Assembly (NCBI GenBank): GCA_028564705.1
Contig: JAPXFQ010002159.1
Span: forward strand, 62,001-126,000
Length of the DNA: 64,000 bases
DNA from: Apricaphanius iberus
Lineage: Eukaryota > Chordata > Actinopteri > Cyprinodontiformes > Aphaniidae
Direction: 5' to 3'
In this document: in pieces, positions 33,014 through 44,032 of the stretch
Numbering within the stretch: the stretch's first letter is position 1
Layout of the letters: every line of letters starts with the position of its first letter
Made by a program: the position numbers and the translations under genes
Notes under the pieces: model-generated
The model's database searches: none
Seen by the model: only the letters and a program-made list of their open reading frames with translations
Told to the model about the DNA's origin: nothing

Positions 33014-33764
33014 AATTTAATACCAGGTTTCGGTAACCATCCCTAAACTCCACCCTCCTAAGCCAATCAGTGACTGGCAGCCTTCTTACATCACTTCTTA
33101 GTCTCTACCTTGCCCTAATGAAGCTAAAAATTTAATTGGCTTGGCCCATGTCATGAAGTGGAAAAGTCATGAAACCAGGACTAAGTAGGTAATAGTGGAA
33201 AATGTTCATTAGTTGATAGGCTGATACATAAATATGATATTAATACTGACTAATATAAACTAGATTTTATTTCAAAAATAGAGATCTAGACATAAGGCTA
33301 ATACAGCTGGCAGTTACGTTTATTTGCATTTTTGTGTCCCATAATATATGATTTACCAAATCAGACATGTTGTCTTGAAGGATTAGAGCTGCTGATTTTT
33401 TTTTGATTCTAGCCACAGAGAAGCTACATTTAGAAAGATGCCTTTGGCAAGTACATTACTAAAATATCATCAATGTCGATAGAGAAAGGGGAGTGTGACC
33501 TTTGTCTTCCCGCAGGCTTTGCTCTCTGTCTACTCAGTTTAAGTGGAGTCCGCCCAATGCCACTGAGAATATCTGTAAACTAATACAAGAGTCTGCTACC
33601 TCTGACATGATGCTAATATACAGCTCCTACTGCATACCCGCTGATATTCTGAATTAAAAAAAATAAACTTTAAAATTTAAAATTTAGAATTATAAAAACC
33701 AGAATCAGTATGTATGTAAAACACAAGTAAAAGAAAAAACAATAGTGATTTCATTGCAGGCAAT
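33014..33764. other. No gene seen
   Basis: AT-rich. A GTTTCGGTAACCATCCCTA block ends at about 33048 and could be another hAT-type terminus. The rest is unassigned. Confidence 0.3.
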
Positions 33765-34262
33765 ATGAACTCAAAGTGTTCCAAAACAGCCTTTTCTTTC
33801 ATTCAAACCTGCAACATATTCCAAAAAAGGCTGGGACAGGAACAATTTAGGGCTAGTAACCAGGTAAATAATTTTGTGATTTTAAACAGGTGATGTCAAC
33901 ATATGACTGTTATGATTAGGTACTAAAGCGTCTTCAAAGAAAGGTCTAGGGTTTTAGGGGCAAAGATAAGCAGAGGATCACCAGATTGGGAGAAAATTAT
34001 TGAAATGTTTAAAAGAAATGTTCCTCCAAGAAAGCCAAGAGGAGATTTGGATATTTCCCCTTCAATGGTGCATAACTTAATTAAAAGATTCAAGGAATGT
34101 GGAAAAATTTCAGAGCATAAAGGACAAGGGCGCAAGCCTAAACTAAAGAACTGTGACCTTCAATCCCACACCAAGTGGGTGATATCACCACATGGGCTCA
34201 GGGCTACTTCGGCAAATCTTTGTCAAGTACCAAAATAGGTAGTTACATCCGCAAATGCCAGT
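33765..34262 (+). pseudogene. Tc1/mariner-like transposase fragment
   Basis: The 5' part has the ATTCCAAAAAAGGCTGGGACAG block found upstream of the gene in a common fish Tc1-like family. The coding fragment (34005-34238) reads PRKPRGDLDISPSMVHNLI, KRFKECGKISEHKGQGRKP and then fades. This is the helix-turn-helix DNA-binding part; the catalytic DDE domain is absent. Ends near 34262 in unrelated DNA. Confidence 0.7.
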
Positions 34263-35084
34263 TAAAGAGCAACTAAACCCTAAAACATTTTTTTTTTTTG
34301 CTTATAAACTTTATAAATCGGTCTTTACCAATGCAATATTTCAGTTTCTGGGCATTTCTGTGTAGAATTGTTAAATTCTACACTTTTTGGTCTAAAAATG
34401 TCTCAGAGGTTCCCCCTTGGTGTTGATGTGTGGCTACTGCATTTGAATTTTGTGGTTGGCGGTAAGCGACACATTGTATGTACTCTCTACGTCACAGTCA
34501 TCCACACCTACAGAAGCCCTGTAGGTGTGGATACAAAGTGAGTCAAACCAAAGAACTTAGAAGTAGTTCAAGCAAAGAGACTGCTTTTACAGCAGCCTAC
34601 GGCCAGAGTGCAATGGAATCAACAATGGACAATTGATGATAGTGAGTTTTTTTGTGTATTTTAAACAGACTGTGAACAAAGAAATAAAAGCTGATGCAAT
34701 GGTTTCCTCCGTGACAACAAAAAAGCTCATTAGCATTTATGCTAATGCTTGATCCTCTATATTTTTAGCCGTTTGCTCTGCTACTACATGCTGTTTTTGT
34801 GATTAAGTTGTGTTCATCTTTTCTTCTAGCGTCTCTTTCAACATTTTAAGGGTTGCCTTTGCTTAATTTGGACCCTCCAAGCAGTTCAGTCTCTCCTTCC
34901 TCATTGTCTGTGCTAAACATAAGACCAGCCGAGCAGGCTACCATCCAGGCTATGACATAGCTGTCTGCTGCAATGGGTGAGAATGAAAGATCATGCTGAT
35001 AGTACATTTTATCATTTCTATTCAGTTAAATATCACATTGAGTAGGACAGTGCTTTTTGTGATCTAAACCTATTGTGATGCTAG
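34263..35084. other. Unassigned sequence with one strong hairpin
   Basis: No gene. ATCCACACCTACAG (34500-34513) and CTGTAGGTGTGGAT (34519-34532) form a perfect 14-bp stem with a five-base loop. Poly(T) runs at 34287 and 35084 and short open frames complete the region. Confidence 0.4.
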
Positions 35085-36090
35085 ATTTTTTTTTTATATA
35101 TGCATGTCCCCACTTACATTTTTTGCTGTACTGTAAGGCATATTTATGTTTGTATTCTTTAATTTGAATTCTTAAAGCGCAGGGTTTTAAACTAAGCTTG
35201 TGTTTCAGTAGGTGGTGTGAGTCAAAAAGTAGGTATTGGTCTGTGTGTGTGGGTTTTCTGTATACCCCAATGTGGAGCCTTCTGTCCTTTCTCCTCTGGA
35301 CGACACAATCTAAAAAGGGCAAACTATTGTCCTATTCTCTGGTGAATTTGATGTTTCTGTCCACTGAGTTTATGTGTTCAGTAAAGGCTTGCACCTCTTT
35401 GGTTTTGATTTTAACCCATGTGTCATCTATGTATCTGAACCAGTGGCTAGGTGTTATTCCTTCAAAGGAGTTCAAAGCTCTGCACTCTACCTCCTCCATG
35501 TATAAATTTGCCACAATTGGAGAAACTGGTGAGCCCATGGCACAGCCGTGTTTCTGTCTATAAAACTTGCCATTGAACTGGAAATATGTGGTATTCAGGC
35601 ACAATTCCAGGAGTTGGCAAATGTGTTCTGGTTTGAGTTTTGTTCTGTTTTGGAGGGAGTTGTCCTGTGTAAGTCGTTCTCTTACTGTGACCAAAGCCTC
35701 CATGGTAGGAATACATGTGAACAATGAAGTCAAGTCATAGGAAACCATTGTCTCATCTGGATTCATTTTTAGATTCCGGACTTTGTTCACAAAGTCTATG
35801 GAGTTTTGGATGTGGTGTGGGGTGTTGCCTACCAGAGGTGCCAGGATATTAGCTATGTGTTTGGCTATATTGTACGTGACAGAGTTTATACTGCTGACAA
35901 TGGGCCTGAGCGGGGCCCCTTCTTTATGGATTTTCGGGAGTCCATATAGGCAAGGAATTGAGTCCTGGGGGTAAAGCCGGTAGTATTGTGTTTTGTCAAT
36001 CATGCCTTCTTTTTGCAGTTGTTGTAGACATTCTATCACCTTCTTTTTGTACCCACTAGTGGGGTCTCGTTTCTCGTTTCTCCAATTTAC
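35085..36090 (-). pseudogene. Penelope-like element reverse transcriptase, broken
   Basis: On the minus strand from about 36075 the frame reads DPTSGYKKKVIECLQQL, then YGLPKIHKEGAPLRPIVSS, DLTSLFTCIP, HGCAMGSPVSPIVANLYM and the catalytic YIDD at 35423-35434. These are the motifs of Penelope-like retroelements of the Neptune/Poseidon kind. A TAG at about 35329 interrupts the frame; it continues with LPFLDCVVQRRKD and YRKPTHTDQYL and loses similarity near 35190. The GIY-YIG endonuclease domain that normally follows is missing. The enzyme would copy its own RNA at broken or nicked DNA ends. Truncated at both ends. Confidence 0.9.
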
Positions 36091-36208
36091 AATGCTGCAC
36101 TTTCATCCCTCCCTAGAAGACTCAAACAAATTAGCCTCTAATAACAGAAACAACTGTAACTCTAACGACTGTCGTTATAACACAATAGGGCACTAATGAA
36201 GCCGAAAC

Positions 36209-36440
36209 CTAACCTCCACCAATAGGCGGCACGCCAACGACCGTCGTTAAGACATGGAGCACAAAGGATCCAATGACATAATGATTCTTGTTCAAGAGGT
36301 TAAATAGCTGAGTCTCCACACCAGTTAGTTGGACCAGTCCCAGCCTGGTCAGCGGCGAGCATGAACTGATGAAGCCTCTTGGATAAGAGGTGAAACGTCT
36401 TCCAAGACAAATTACCAAGTCCAGTTGCGTTTGATTGAAA
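36209..36440 (+). mobile_element. Penelope-like terminal sequence with hammerhead-like motif
   Basis: The AGTTGGACCAGTCCCAGCCT and AACTGATGAAGCCTCTTGGA text is a known feature of terminal or flanking sequence of fish Penelope-like elements. On the plus strand it carries CTGATGA (36366-36372), a 6-bp stem CCTCTT/AAGAGG (36375-36380 with 36385-36390), then GAAAC (36392-36396) and GTC, the order of a hammerhead ribozyme core. It lies beyond the 5' side of the minus-strand reverse transcriptase and in the opposite sense. Confidence 0.55.
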
Positions 36441-36814
36441 TTTCCTTGAGATAACCATGACCTGGATGAATGAGAATATTCACAGGCTTAATCATCACAC
36501 TAGGTTGCTCAGAGTAAAAATAGTGCTCTTGCTAACTACCAAGCATTCATGTTACTTATGTACATTCTGTAAATACTTTCACATTATCCTGCTCAGTTTC
36601 ATAATCCTCGAATCTGAATATGCCATTTTTATTTTGTACGATACTTCTGTAATTTTATCCCTAAGGAACATAGTCTTCTTAATTTAGTTTAGTAATTTTT
36701 CTGTTGTGAGACTAATGCTTCTTTTTTACCTAGTGTTGTCATTTTGGAGCTGTTACAACTGAATTTCCCCTCCGTTCTTAAAAAGCTTTTAAGCTGGACG
36801 TTTCTTATAATAAT
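36441..36814. other. No gene seen
   Basis: AT-rich sequence without recognised elements. Confidence 0.3.
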
Positions 36815-36960
36815 AACCATTAAACTGATATAGCGCTTTTTTGGACACTCAAAGACGCTTTACAAATTTCGTTATTCGTTCACTCTCACATTCACACACT
36901 GGTGGAAGCAAGCTACAATTGTAGCCACAGCTGCCCTAGGGCAGACTGGCAGTTAACCAC
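36815..36960 (-). mobile_element. LINE 3' tail on the minus strand
   Basis: Read inverted, the right-to-left order is CTGCCAGTCTGCC, CAGTGTGTGAATG, TTGTAAAGCGTCTTTGAGTG and AAAAAGCGCTATATCAG, which has the form of an L2-type 3' UTR and tail. No coding part. Confidence 0.55.
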
Positions 36961-38492
36961 TTTAAATTTGTACTTTTTGTCTTGACAGGTGGAAGAGGGG
37001 AGGAAAAGGTTCTCCAAGCAGAAGACAAACAGTAACAAGGTCCAACGGGATTGATGCATTCGTCTGATGGATAAGAGGTTTTTTTTGTGTGGCTCTAGGG
37101 GCCTCTAGTGTGTTGTGTGTTCAGGTGCCTCTGATCTGGTCCTGGTCTTACTACTGGCAAATACAATTTGACTTGTATTGTCTTTGGTCTCTCTCATACA
37201 ACAGTATAACATCACATTAATCACTATTATATTGTATTTTGAAATAACTGTTACCTACAACATAGGGAGTATTTTTGTATATTTTGTATCTTAGTGTCGC
37301 ACTGTACTTAAAGGTATTGTCGAGGATTTTTTTCCCCCCGGGTGGATCATCTACCCTATTGGTCCTCCTAATTGTCATTTATCCTGAGAGTCACATTTTC
37401 ATCTGTACTGCTATGCCACAACGCATTAATTCTTCTTCACAGTTCTCACTAGATAGATTAAAATAGCTGTGAGTCACAAGAGAAAAAGAGTCTTGGAGGT
37501 GTATGAGAGGAACACAAAGGGTTCAGAAGAGAGAAACAAGAGTGTTTTTAGGAGATTCTTTCTTAACAATAGCGTGTGCTGACAGCACAGTTCGGGCTCC
37601 CCTATGATTCCTCTGTCGCCAAGTTTCTACTCGTCAGGGAGGCTAAAGTTTAGTGTTAATTTGTCTGGAGTTCACACAAGTAGTGATTTCTTTTCTGTGA
37701 CCCAGAACGGTCCCTAACCAAAACAAACAAGTTATTCAACTTTTTCCTGATTTTCACTGGTTAACAAACATTAACCTTTGCATATACTAGAAATTATAAA
37801 CACATTGTTTCGCACGTAAAAGCTAGAGTAAAAGAAATGTATTTTACATATATTATTTTCAACTTTGAAATTTGAGTAGTCAACAAGTTATTTTGTTGGA
37901 ACACTGTGTGTTTAAAACCCCACCTACCTACTGTTGCTGCCGAGACCTTCATTTTCATGAAGTAGGACAAAGAAATTTATTTTTTTCTTGGTTCTAAAGT
38001 GGCTAACCTTTTATTAGTCATACCTACAGCGATTCTGACTGCTACATGTGAAACTAGAGGTTGTTCCCTTTAAAAGGAGTTCAAACATGTTTTTTTTCAC
38101 CGTAGGGTTCAATGACGGAAATAATTCTCATTTAGAGAGGTCATTTTAAGTGTGATTTAGTCAAATGACCCCAATTCATAAGGTGTTAACCATGGGACTT
38201 ACCTTTAGAATAGAATAGAATGGCACAAACATTTACTGCACAACAAGAGGAAAGTCGGTTGTAAAAGCAGCAAAGCAAGATCAGAACAGAATTTAACAGG
38301 TCAGAAGAAAATATGAACATCATAGACATAGTTACGAAAAAAGAGCACAGTGCAGTTAAACTTAAATCAAATTAAAATTATAATATATAGATAAATATAT
38401 AGATAGGGGGCATACGCAGGTTGTAATGTGCAACAGAGCAGGATACTTAAAGAGATTTAAATCATTAAAAATGTTCAGAAACATGTACAGAA
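36961..38492. other. Unassigned, no gene
   Basis: AT-rich with scattered short frames. AGAATAGAATAGAATGGC at about 38209 is a simple repeat that often marks the tail of an old LINE insertion in fish; nothing else can be assigned. Confidence 0.3.
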
Positions 38493-39375
38493 TAGGGGTG
38501 TCACAATCTCTATTTTATATCAAAATAGATCATCACTATCTTGCACATCGAAATTCAAATGAGGATCAATGTCACGTGGCAATAACTGTTGTATCACAAA
38601 AGGAGCATCCCCGGTCAACAGAGCACATGCCCACAGAGCACATTATAGCTGACACTAGCTAGTAGCCTAGAGCTCTAGTTAAAACCATGGCGAGTGAGGA
38701 ACAAGAAGCAGCAGGACCAGAGCTGAAAACTCCATCTACTACACTCAAATCACTGGTGTGGAACTATTTTGGGTGAGTTATCACGACAATGTTGGCGTTG
38801 TGGAGAAGAAGACCACTCTTTGGAAAATGTGCTATGTGCGTGTACCGTTCCCAGTCACCGGAAATACACCAAACATGGCAGGACACATTCACCGGCAAAA
38901 TAAAGACATAGTTCTGACAGTTTGGCAGTCCATAGCCTGTCCAGGGTATACCCCGCCTCTCAGCCTCACAGCTGGAGTTAGGCACCAGCCCCCCTGTGAC
39001 CCCTTAAGGATTAAGCGTTTCAGAAAATGGAGGGATATATGGATGGATGGATGTTTTGATGGGAGAAAAAAAACACCATCACTGTTCATGCTGACTATTC
39101 AGTCCTCATTTGCACTATCATTTCCACAGTACTCCATTCACGCAAATACTATAACTCTATAAGGCTGTTTATAGCAGCAGACCTACAGTCAGATACACAC
39201 TCAAGTGATACTCTGTCAGAAGTGCTGAAGGAAGAATTACTTGAATGGAAACTGGACAGACAACATACATCCATCCCCGTGACCACAGACAATGCCAGAA
39301 ACAGTGTCAATGCCACAAATGCAGCTAGACTGCCACCACATGTTGGATGTTTTGTGCATAAAGTGAACCTGGGAT
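38493..39375 (+). pseudogene. hAT transposase remnant (ZBED type), split by a SINE
   Basis: Starts with TAGGGGTGTCACAATC, the same terminus as the element at 62156. A start codon at 38687 opens MASEEQEAAGPELKTPSTTL then KSLVWNYFG, the beginning of a BED zinc finger, and further finger text follows in a shifted frame to about 38910 (GNTPNMAGHIHRQ). A SINE fragment interrupts. From about 39200 the frame DRQHTSIPVTTDNARN then PPHVGCFVHKVNL matches the central ZBED/hAT transposase. The catalytic C-terminal part is lost. Confidence 0.65.
38925..39055 (+). mobile_element. SINE fragment inside the hAT remnant
   Basis: CAGTCCATAGCCTGTCCAGG, then the GGCACCAGCCCCCCTG block and an ATGGATGGATGGATG tail match the 3' half of the SINE at 23612-23990. 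The tRNA-like head is missing. It separates two parts of the same transposase, so it is the younger insertion. Confidence 0.75.
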
Positions 39376-41195
39376 CCTAGAAGGGGTTGGTAGTCAATTC
39401 TTCTTTTTAAACAGATGCAATCAGTTTAGATCAACTTGACTCATACTCTAAAGCATTTTATTATAAATGGGAAAAAAAGCCATGTAAAAAAAATGCTTTT
39501 CCTTTTACATATTAATTGGTTAAATAAGCCTGTATCAGTTTCTCAGAGCTCCTGTTTCTCTGCTTCTTCCTTTTTCTCATAACTAGAACCATGAGAACAA
39601 GGCTTTATTGACCAAACTGACATAATGTTCAAACTGTGTTTGGATTTTTGCTGTTGTCTGGCTTCAAACAGCCTTTTAATTAAGTGTTGGATCCCCACTC
39701 CTTTTTGTATTTCTAAAGAGTCCAGCTTAAACTCAGAGGTGATCACACAGTCCAGATAAGACGAAGTGACAGAGGCTTAGTGAAACAGGTGATTTAAGTG
39801 GGCAGTCGTTTATTTTAGACAGAAAATATGTTTACGTCGGAGCACAGGTGGGAACAGGTGGCAGCTTCAAGCAACAACTCTAATATCTGCTCCGCCTGTG
39901 CAGGACTATGAGGACCTGGGCGGGCAGAGCTGTTGAGCTAGAAGCGCTCTGCCGCTCCGTTGCTGCAGTAAGAAACATACATGCTCCATTTTAACGTCTA
40001 AGTATCCAATAACACCATAAAATGTCACTTTATTTGTTGCTAATCTCATTTATGAAAAACAGTCGGTAGACGAGTCTAAACTCTTGCTAAATACTGCTAC
40101 ACTGTAACTGCATTAAGGCTTTCCCCTCAGTTGGGTATTATTGGCTCTGTGTGTCACATGACGGTTCGTACTGTAGTCACGTGTTTCAAGGCAAAGCTGA
40201 TTTCTTAAAGGGGCAGGAGCACCACTAAACTAAAACACATATTTTATTTCTTTATATTTAAAAAAAAAAATTTTACATACAAAATTTACCGGCACAGGCA
40301 AAATGACGTTGGCAACATTAACAAATTTCGGCATCTGTACAGTTTCGGTATACCGCCCAGCCCTAATTCGCACCTTGAAGCGTGTCCGAAGCAAACTGGT
40401 CCTGCTTAAAAATATGCCATCTACACATGCGCGAAGAGGAAATACTTAACTTGTTGGAGGACCCTGATCGGAACCGCTCAGTAGCAGTCGGCTGGCCTCG
40501 TCCGTCCTCCCTCCCCCTCCCAACCCCCCGGCAGCTCCCAGTCGACTCTGGTCTATGAGCTGACCACTATAAATATAACTATAAATGTTCGACCTGGCGT
40601 CAGGGGGAGCTGGGACTGCTCCTGCAAGGAAAGACCCAGTCAAGCAGTAGTGGAAGGATCCAGAACCTAGAAGCGGGGCACCATCTCCATCGAGCCCAGC
40701 ATGTGCAAGCAAAGCTGCCGGTGGACTATGGTCTCAGAGCTGACAGAGGACAGCGTGTACTCCGTTTTCAGCTTGGCCTCCGGCTCCTCTCTGCATCAGA
40801 CAACCTGGCCTGCTCGCCCAGTTTGTGCCTCAACGGTCCAAGCTTCGCCCGCTGACACACCAACTACTAAGCTGAGCGGCTGTCCATCTGTCTGGAGTTA
40901 GTAAAAAGGTATAATATAATATTTGAGTAGTGCTGTGGTGAGCAAACATTCATAAATCTTGACTCGGCTAATTGAATTTCCCTTTTTTTGAGGATAAATA
41001 CTCTATCTATATAAATATGGAGCATTTAAACTCTGCACCATGCACAGCGAGCTGATATCAGAAGAGGACAGATAATTCCCACAGATAACTTATGAACTTA
41101 TGAAATCACCACTAAGCCAATACGCTAATAATAATAATACACTCACATATCATATGGATCACAAACACATATTGCTGCACAACAATCCGCAGTTT
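39376..41195. other. Mixed unassigned sequence with a hAT end
   Basis: No gene. A hAT terminus, GGTATACCGCCCAGCCCTA, ends at 40366, with AAATTTACCGGCACAGG about 80 bases before it. A GC-rich block with a TATAAATATA-like phrase lies at 40440-40900 and holds a 66-codon frame without a domain. It could be a transposon 5' region; I cannot call it a promoter. Confidence 0.35.
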
Positions 41196-41261
41196 GCAGG
41201 GGTGATGGTTAAAAAAAATAATAATGAGCCTGAACTTTTTTTCCCTGGGAAGCCCTTAAGC

Positions 41262-41266
<5 letters not shown>

Positions 41267-41332
<66 letters not shown>
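41267..41332. repeat. TA/TG microsatellite
   Basis: About 28 TA units (41267-41323) followed by five TG units. The frames that run through it on both strands are repeats of Tyr and Ile, not proteins. Confidence 0.95.
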
Positions 41333-42022
41333 GTCAAGGTAATGCTAAGCAAGATCCAGGGGTGTGCTCCCCTGGGAGAACCTTTTGATAGATAGTCCAT
41401 TGCATTAAAATATTCAGACGACTTTTGTGGATATAAATGACTTTATTCAGACATGAGATGAACAAACCCAATACAAGCCTATATTACAGAAGCTCAAATG
41501 TGTAGAGCACCAGAGCTCTTGGGACCCTGGGCCTGGTAGGTCTGTTCAGGAATGCATCCTTGCTTTTAACCAGTCACTTAAAACCATAGGTGTTGCTTAT
41601 ACAGCATACTATGACTACGGATACTACAGCCATACCAAGACGGTTCAGTAGTTGGCAATTATAAAACTATAAAATTATATGCACCATTTATTTTTAATTG
41701 TGATCACGTATTTGTTTAGAGAATGTTTAAAAAAACATGAGGTTTGCGTATTTTAAAATGCTCTGCTTTATATTGTTTTCGTGTTCTGAAACAGATGTCC
41801 AAAACCGCCATCAGCACCTGATTATGCACGCTGCAGGAGCAGCTGTAAATCCTATCCTGACACCTGCTTCTAATTTAATCAGCTGCAACATGACGACATG
41901 TTTTTCTCCAAGACTGGATTTTTTATTTGTTTTGTTAAACTGTGTAAGCAGTGATATTTATTTTTTCGGCAGAGAGCAGACGCCACTGAATTACTAAAAT
42001 TGATACAGGACAATAACTAGTA

Positions 42023-42738
42023 TGTAACGGTAAAACTTATTGCCTTCTCTTACGTCTTAGATAAAGCTAATTCTTATGTGAATTAAAGTAAATGATGTAG
42101 TGGGAATCTTTATTGTAAGCATTCTTTTATTACATAGTTCTTATTTGAATTAGTGCTGATGCCTTTTTAATTCTGACTGTATTAACAATGTCTAGATAAA
42201 ATGTTATTCTGATTCTAAGGTACAAACAAGAACCAATTGTATGTAAACATCTCATCTTGACTTATGACAAGTATTGTTATTATCTGGTGTTACATTTATT
42301 ACAGATCCTGTGAATGTCTTTCTCAGCATTATACTAAGTGTCCTCTATTGTTATCTATATTCTGATTGTCCAGTGAAACTATCTCCTGCTTGTTTATTGC
42401 TGACTACAGAAGTGAAACATCCATTGTTGCCTCATGACAGATCCTGTGTTTACCTATTCAATGTTGTTCTGTGATTGGTCTTGTGATTATCCTCTGATGC
42501 ATAAGAACATATTATTAGTTATCTTATCATAACTGTATGATGTAATGATCGGACAAGAGATGATTCACTAGGGTGTGGCTGACTGCTATATAAACCCATG
42601 CATTTCTCTGAAGCTTGAGGGTTCTCAGAGGAGTCCCTCCGTGCACGTAAAATAAACTATGTACAATTATGGCTGACACTTTTGTTTTATTCTCTCATCC
42701 AAGGCCTCTAAGACACCCGGATTTCTACTACATTGTAC
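42023..42738 (+). mobile_element. Probable solo LTR
   Basis: Starts TGTAACGGTAAAAC, has TATATAAA at 42587-42594 and AATAAA at 42651-42656, and is followed by a T-rich stretch as in U3-R-U5 of retroviral LTRs. The right border is uncertain (a CA at 42732 or 42738). ACTA lies immediately outside on both sides. No gag or pol text is attached, so it reads as a solo LTR left by recombination. It sits inside the long repeat. Confidence 0.55.
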
Positions 42739-42800
42739 AACAGCGACTAAATTTCCATAAATAAATAATTATAAGGACAATGATGGTTAATAGGTTGAAA

Positions 42801-44032
42801 CGGGGAAAAAAATCATATCTAGCAACTCTAGTCATAGCGTCTCACCGCAATGCTTCTGGTGTCAAACTTGAAAGTATGCAGACAATTGCTGGAGCAGCTG
42901 CAATTCGGCATCAACAAATGAAACGGCATATTCGTATTATCACCTAAAACATTTTTTGCAAAGGTTATCGATGATCCAGGTGGGAAAATTCTTACATTTT
43001 TGTGTAAACTTTGTTGGTGGGTCTTAAGCAAACTTGAAAGATAAAGCATCAGGCTGGCCAGCCTTTCAAGGTATGTGAAAGTCACACAAAAATAAAAAGA
43101 TACTGCAACGATGTACAAATACAAAACCCTCTACCGCTGTTTTTTTCTTCTTCGTTTTTTTCATTATTTACAGGGCCTGTATTGTGTTAGGTCATTTCTC
43201 ACAGTTACAGTGCTGGTTGTATCTGACATGATGTTAGCTTGATTATTGTTGTTGTGATGGGGTTCCTAAAAATTATGGCTACAAGGATAAAAGCTTTCCT
43301 TTAGAGTGCAATGAATGTCAGTTTACAATACTTTGCATATTTATAACAGAAAGTTACAAATAGCCTAATTGGCTGTGGCTGCAAAACAGCTAAACTTCAT
43401 TTCAAATGACAAAATATAACATTTAATAAAATATAAAGAGATGTTACAGCTAAAAACCTGTTTGTTTGGTTGGTTGGTTTTTAGTCACTGAGAGGAAGCA
43501 GTGTTTTGCCAAAAATAGTTAAATACTTTCTTTTTTCCCAGTCAGTACCAAATGTTTAGATAATATGCCCTCTGTTTTCCTGCGGGAGTAGCTACCAGCC
43601 AATTTTGTGACATTTACAGCTTAAAAACCGATTTCGGGGGAAGTATTCCTAGTATTTAGAATACAGTACCAGGATTGAGCAAAGTAACGGAATACGTTAC
43701 AAAATACACTTTAAAGCAGGTATTCAGTATTCTATAACTAAATACATTTACAAAGTATTCTCTCCAACACTGGATATAGGGCATCGCTCTTGGCTAATGG
43801 CATGCCCAGAACCATGGTGTTTGACAACTCTGGAAAAAAAAAGAACAAAATAAAGAACCGAAATGTGCGCTGTTTTTCGGTCTGGTTACTACTGTTTATG
43901 TCAGAACCATAATGGCACCAGATATTGGAACCCATCCCTACTGACGCGAGGTGACTGGTTGTTGCGGCGCAACTTGAAGCTGGAGTTCAGATTTTTTCTA
44001 CTTGAGCGGTAGACGCGACGCACACAAATAAT
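42801..44032. other. Unassigned, one MITE-like block
   Basis: No gene. The block 43499-43773 starts CAGTGTTTTGCCAAAAA and ends TTTGTAAATG-inverse then CTCTCCAACACTG, a common fish MITE signature with inverted CAGTGTT ends. The rest is AT-rich. Confidence 0.4.

Larger units (their letters stand above)
41196..42800. repeat. Long repeat, copy 2, with microsatellite and LTR inserted
   Basis: Same family and direction as 30414-33013, starting CAGGGGTGATGGTTAAAA. The similarity to copy 1 runs through most of 41196-41870. A TA microsatellite has expanded at 41267-41323. The sequence then continues ACCTGCTTC... to CACTGAATTACTAAAATTG (41980-42000), is split by an LTR (42023-42738), and resumes TTTCCATAAAT at about 42752. 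It lacks the 1-kb insert of copy 1. Confidence 0.65.

Noticed and set aside
36209..36418. A 69-codon minus-strand frame in the Penelope-like terminal region.
   Set aside because: The text is terminal, non-coding sequence of the element and shows no protein domain.
40440..40900. A CpG-rich promoter with a TATA box for a host gene.
   Set aside because: No transcript or coding sequence follows; the block is as likely to be a transposon 5' region.
41209..41400. Open frames of 60-80 codons on both strands across the TA microsatellite.
   Set aside because: They consist of alternating Tyr and Ile codons from the repeat itself.
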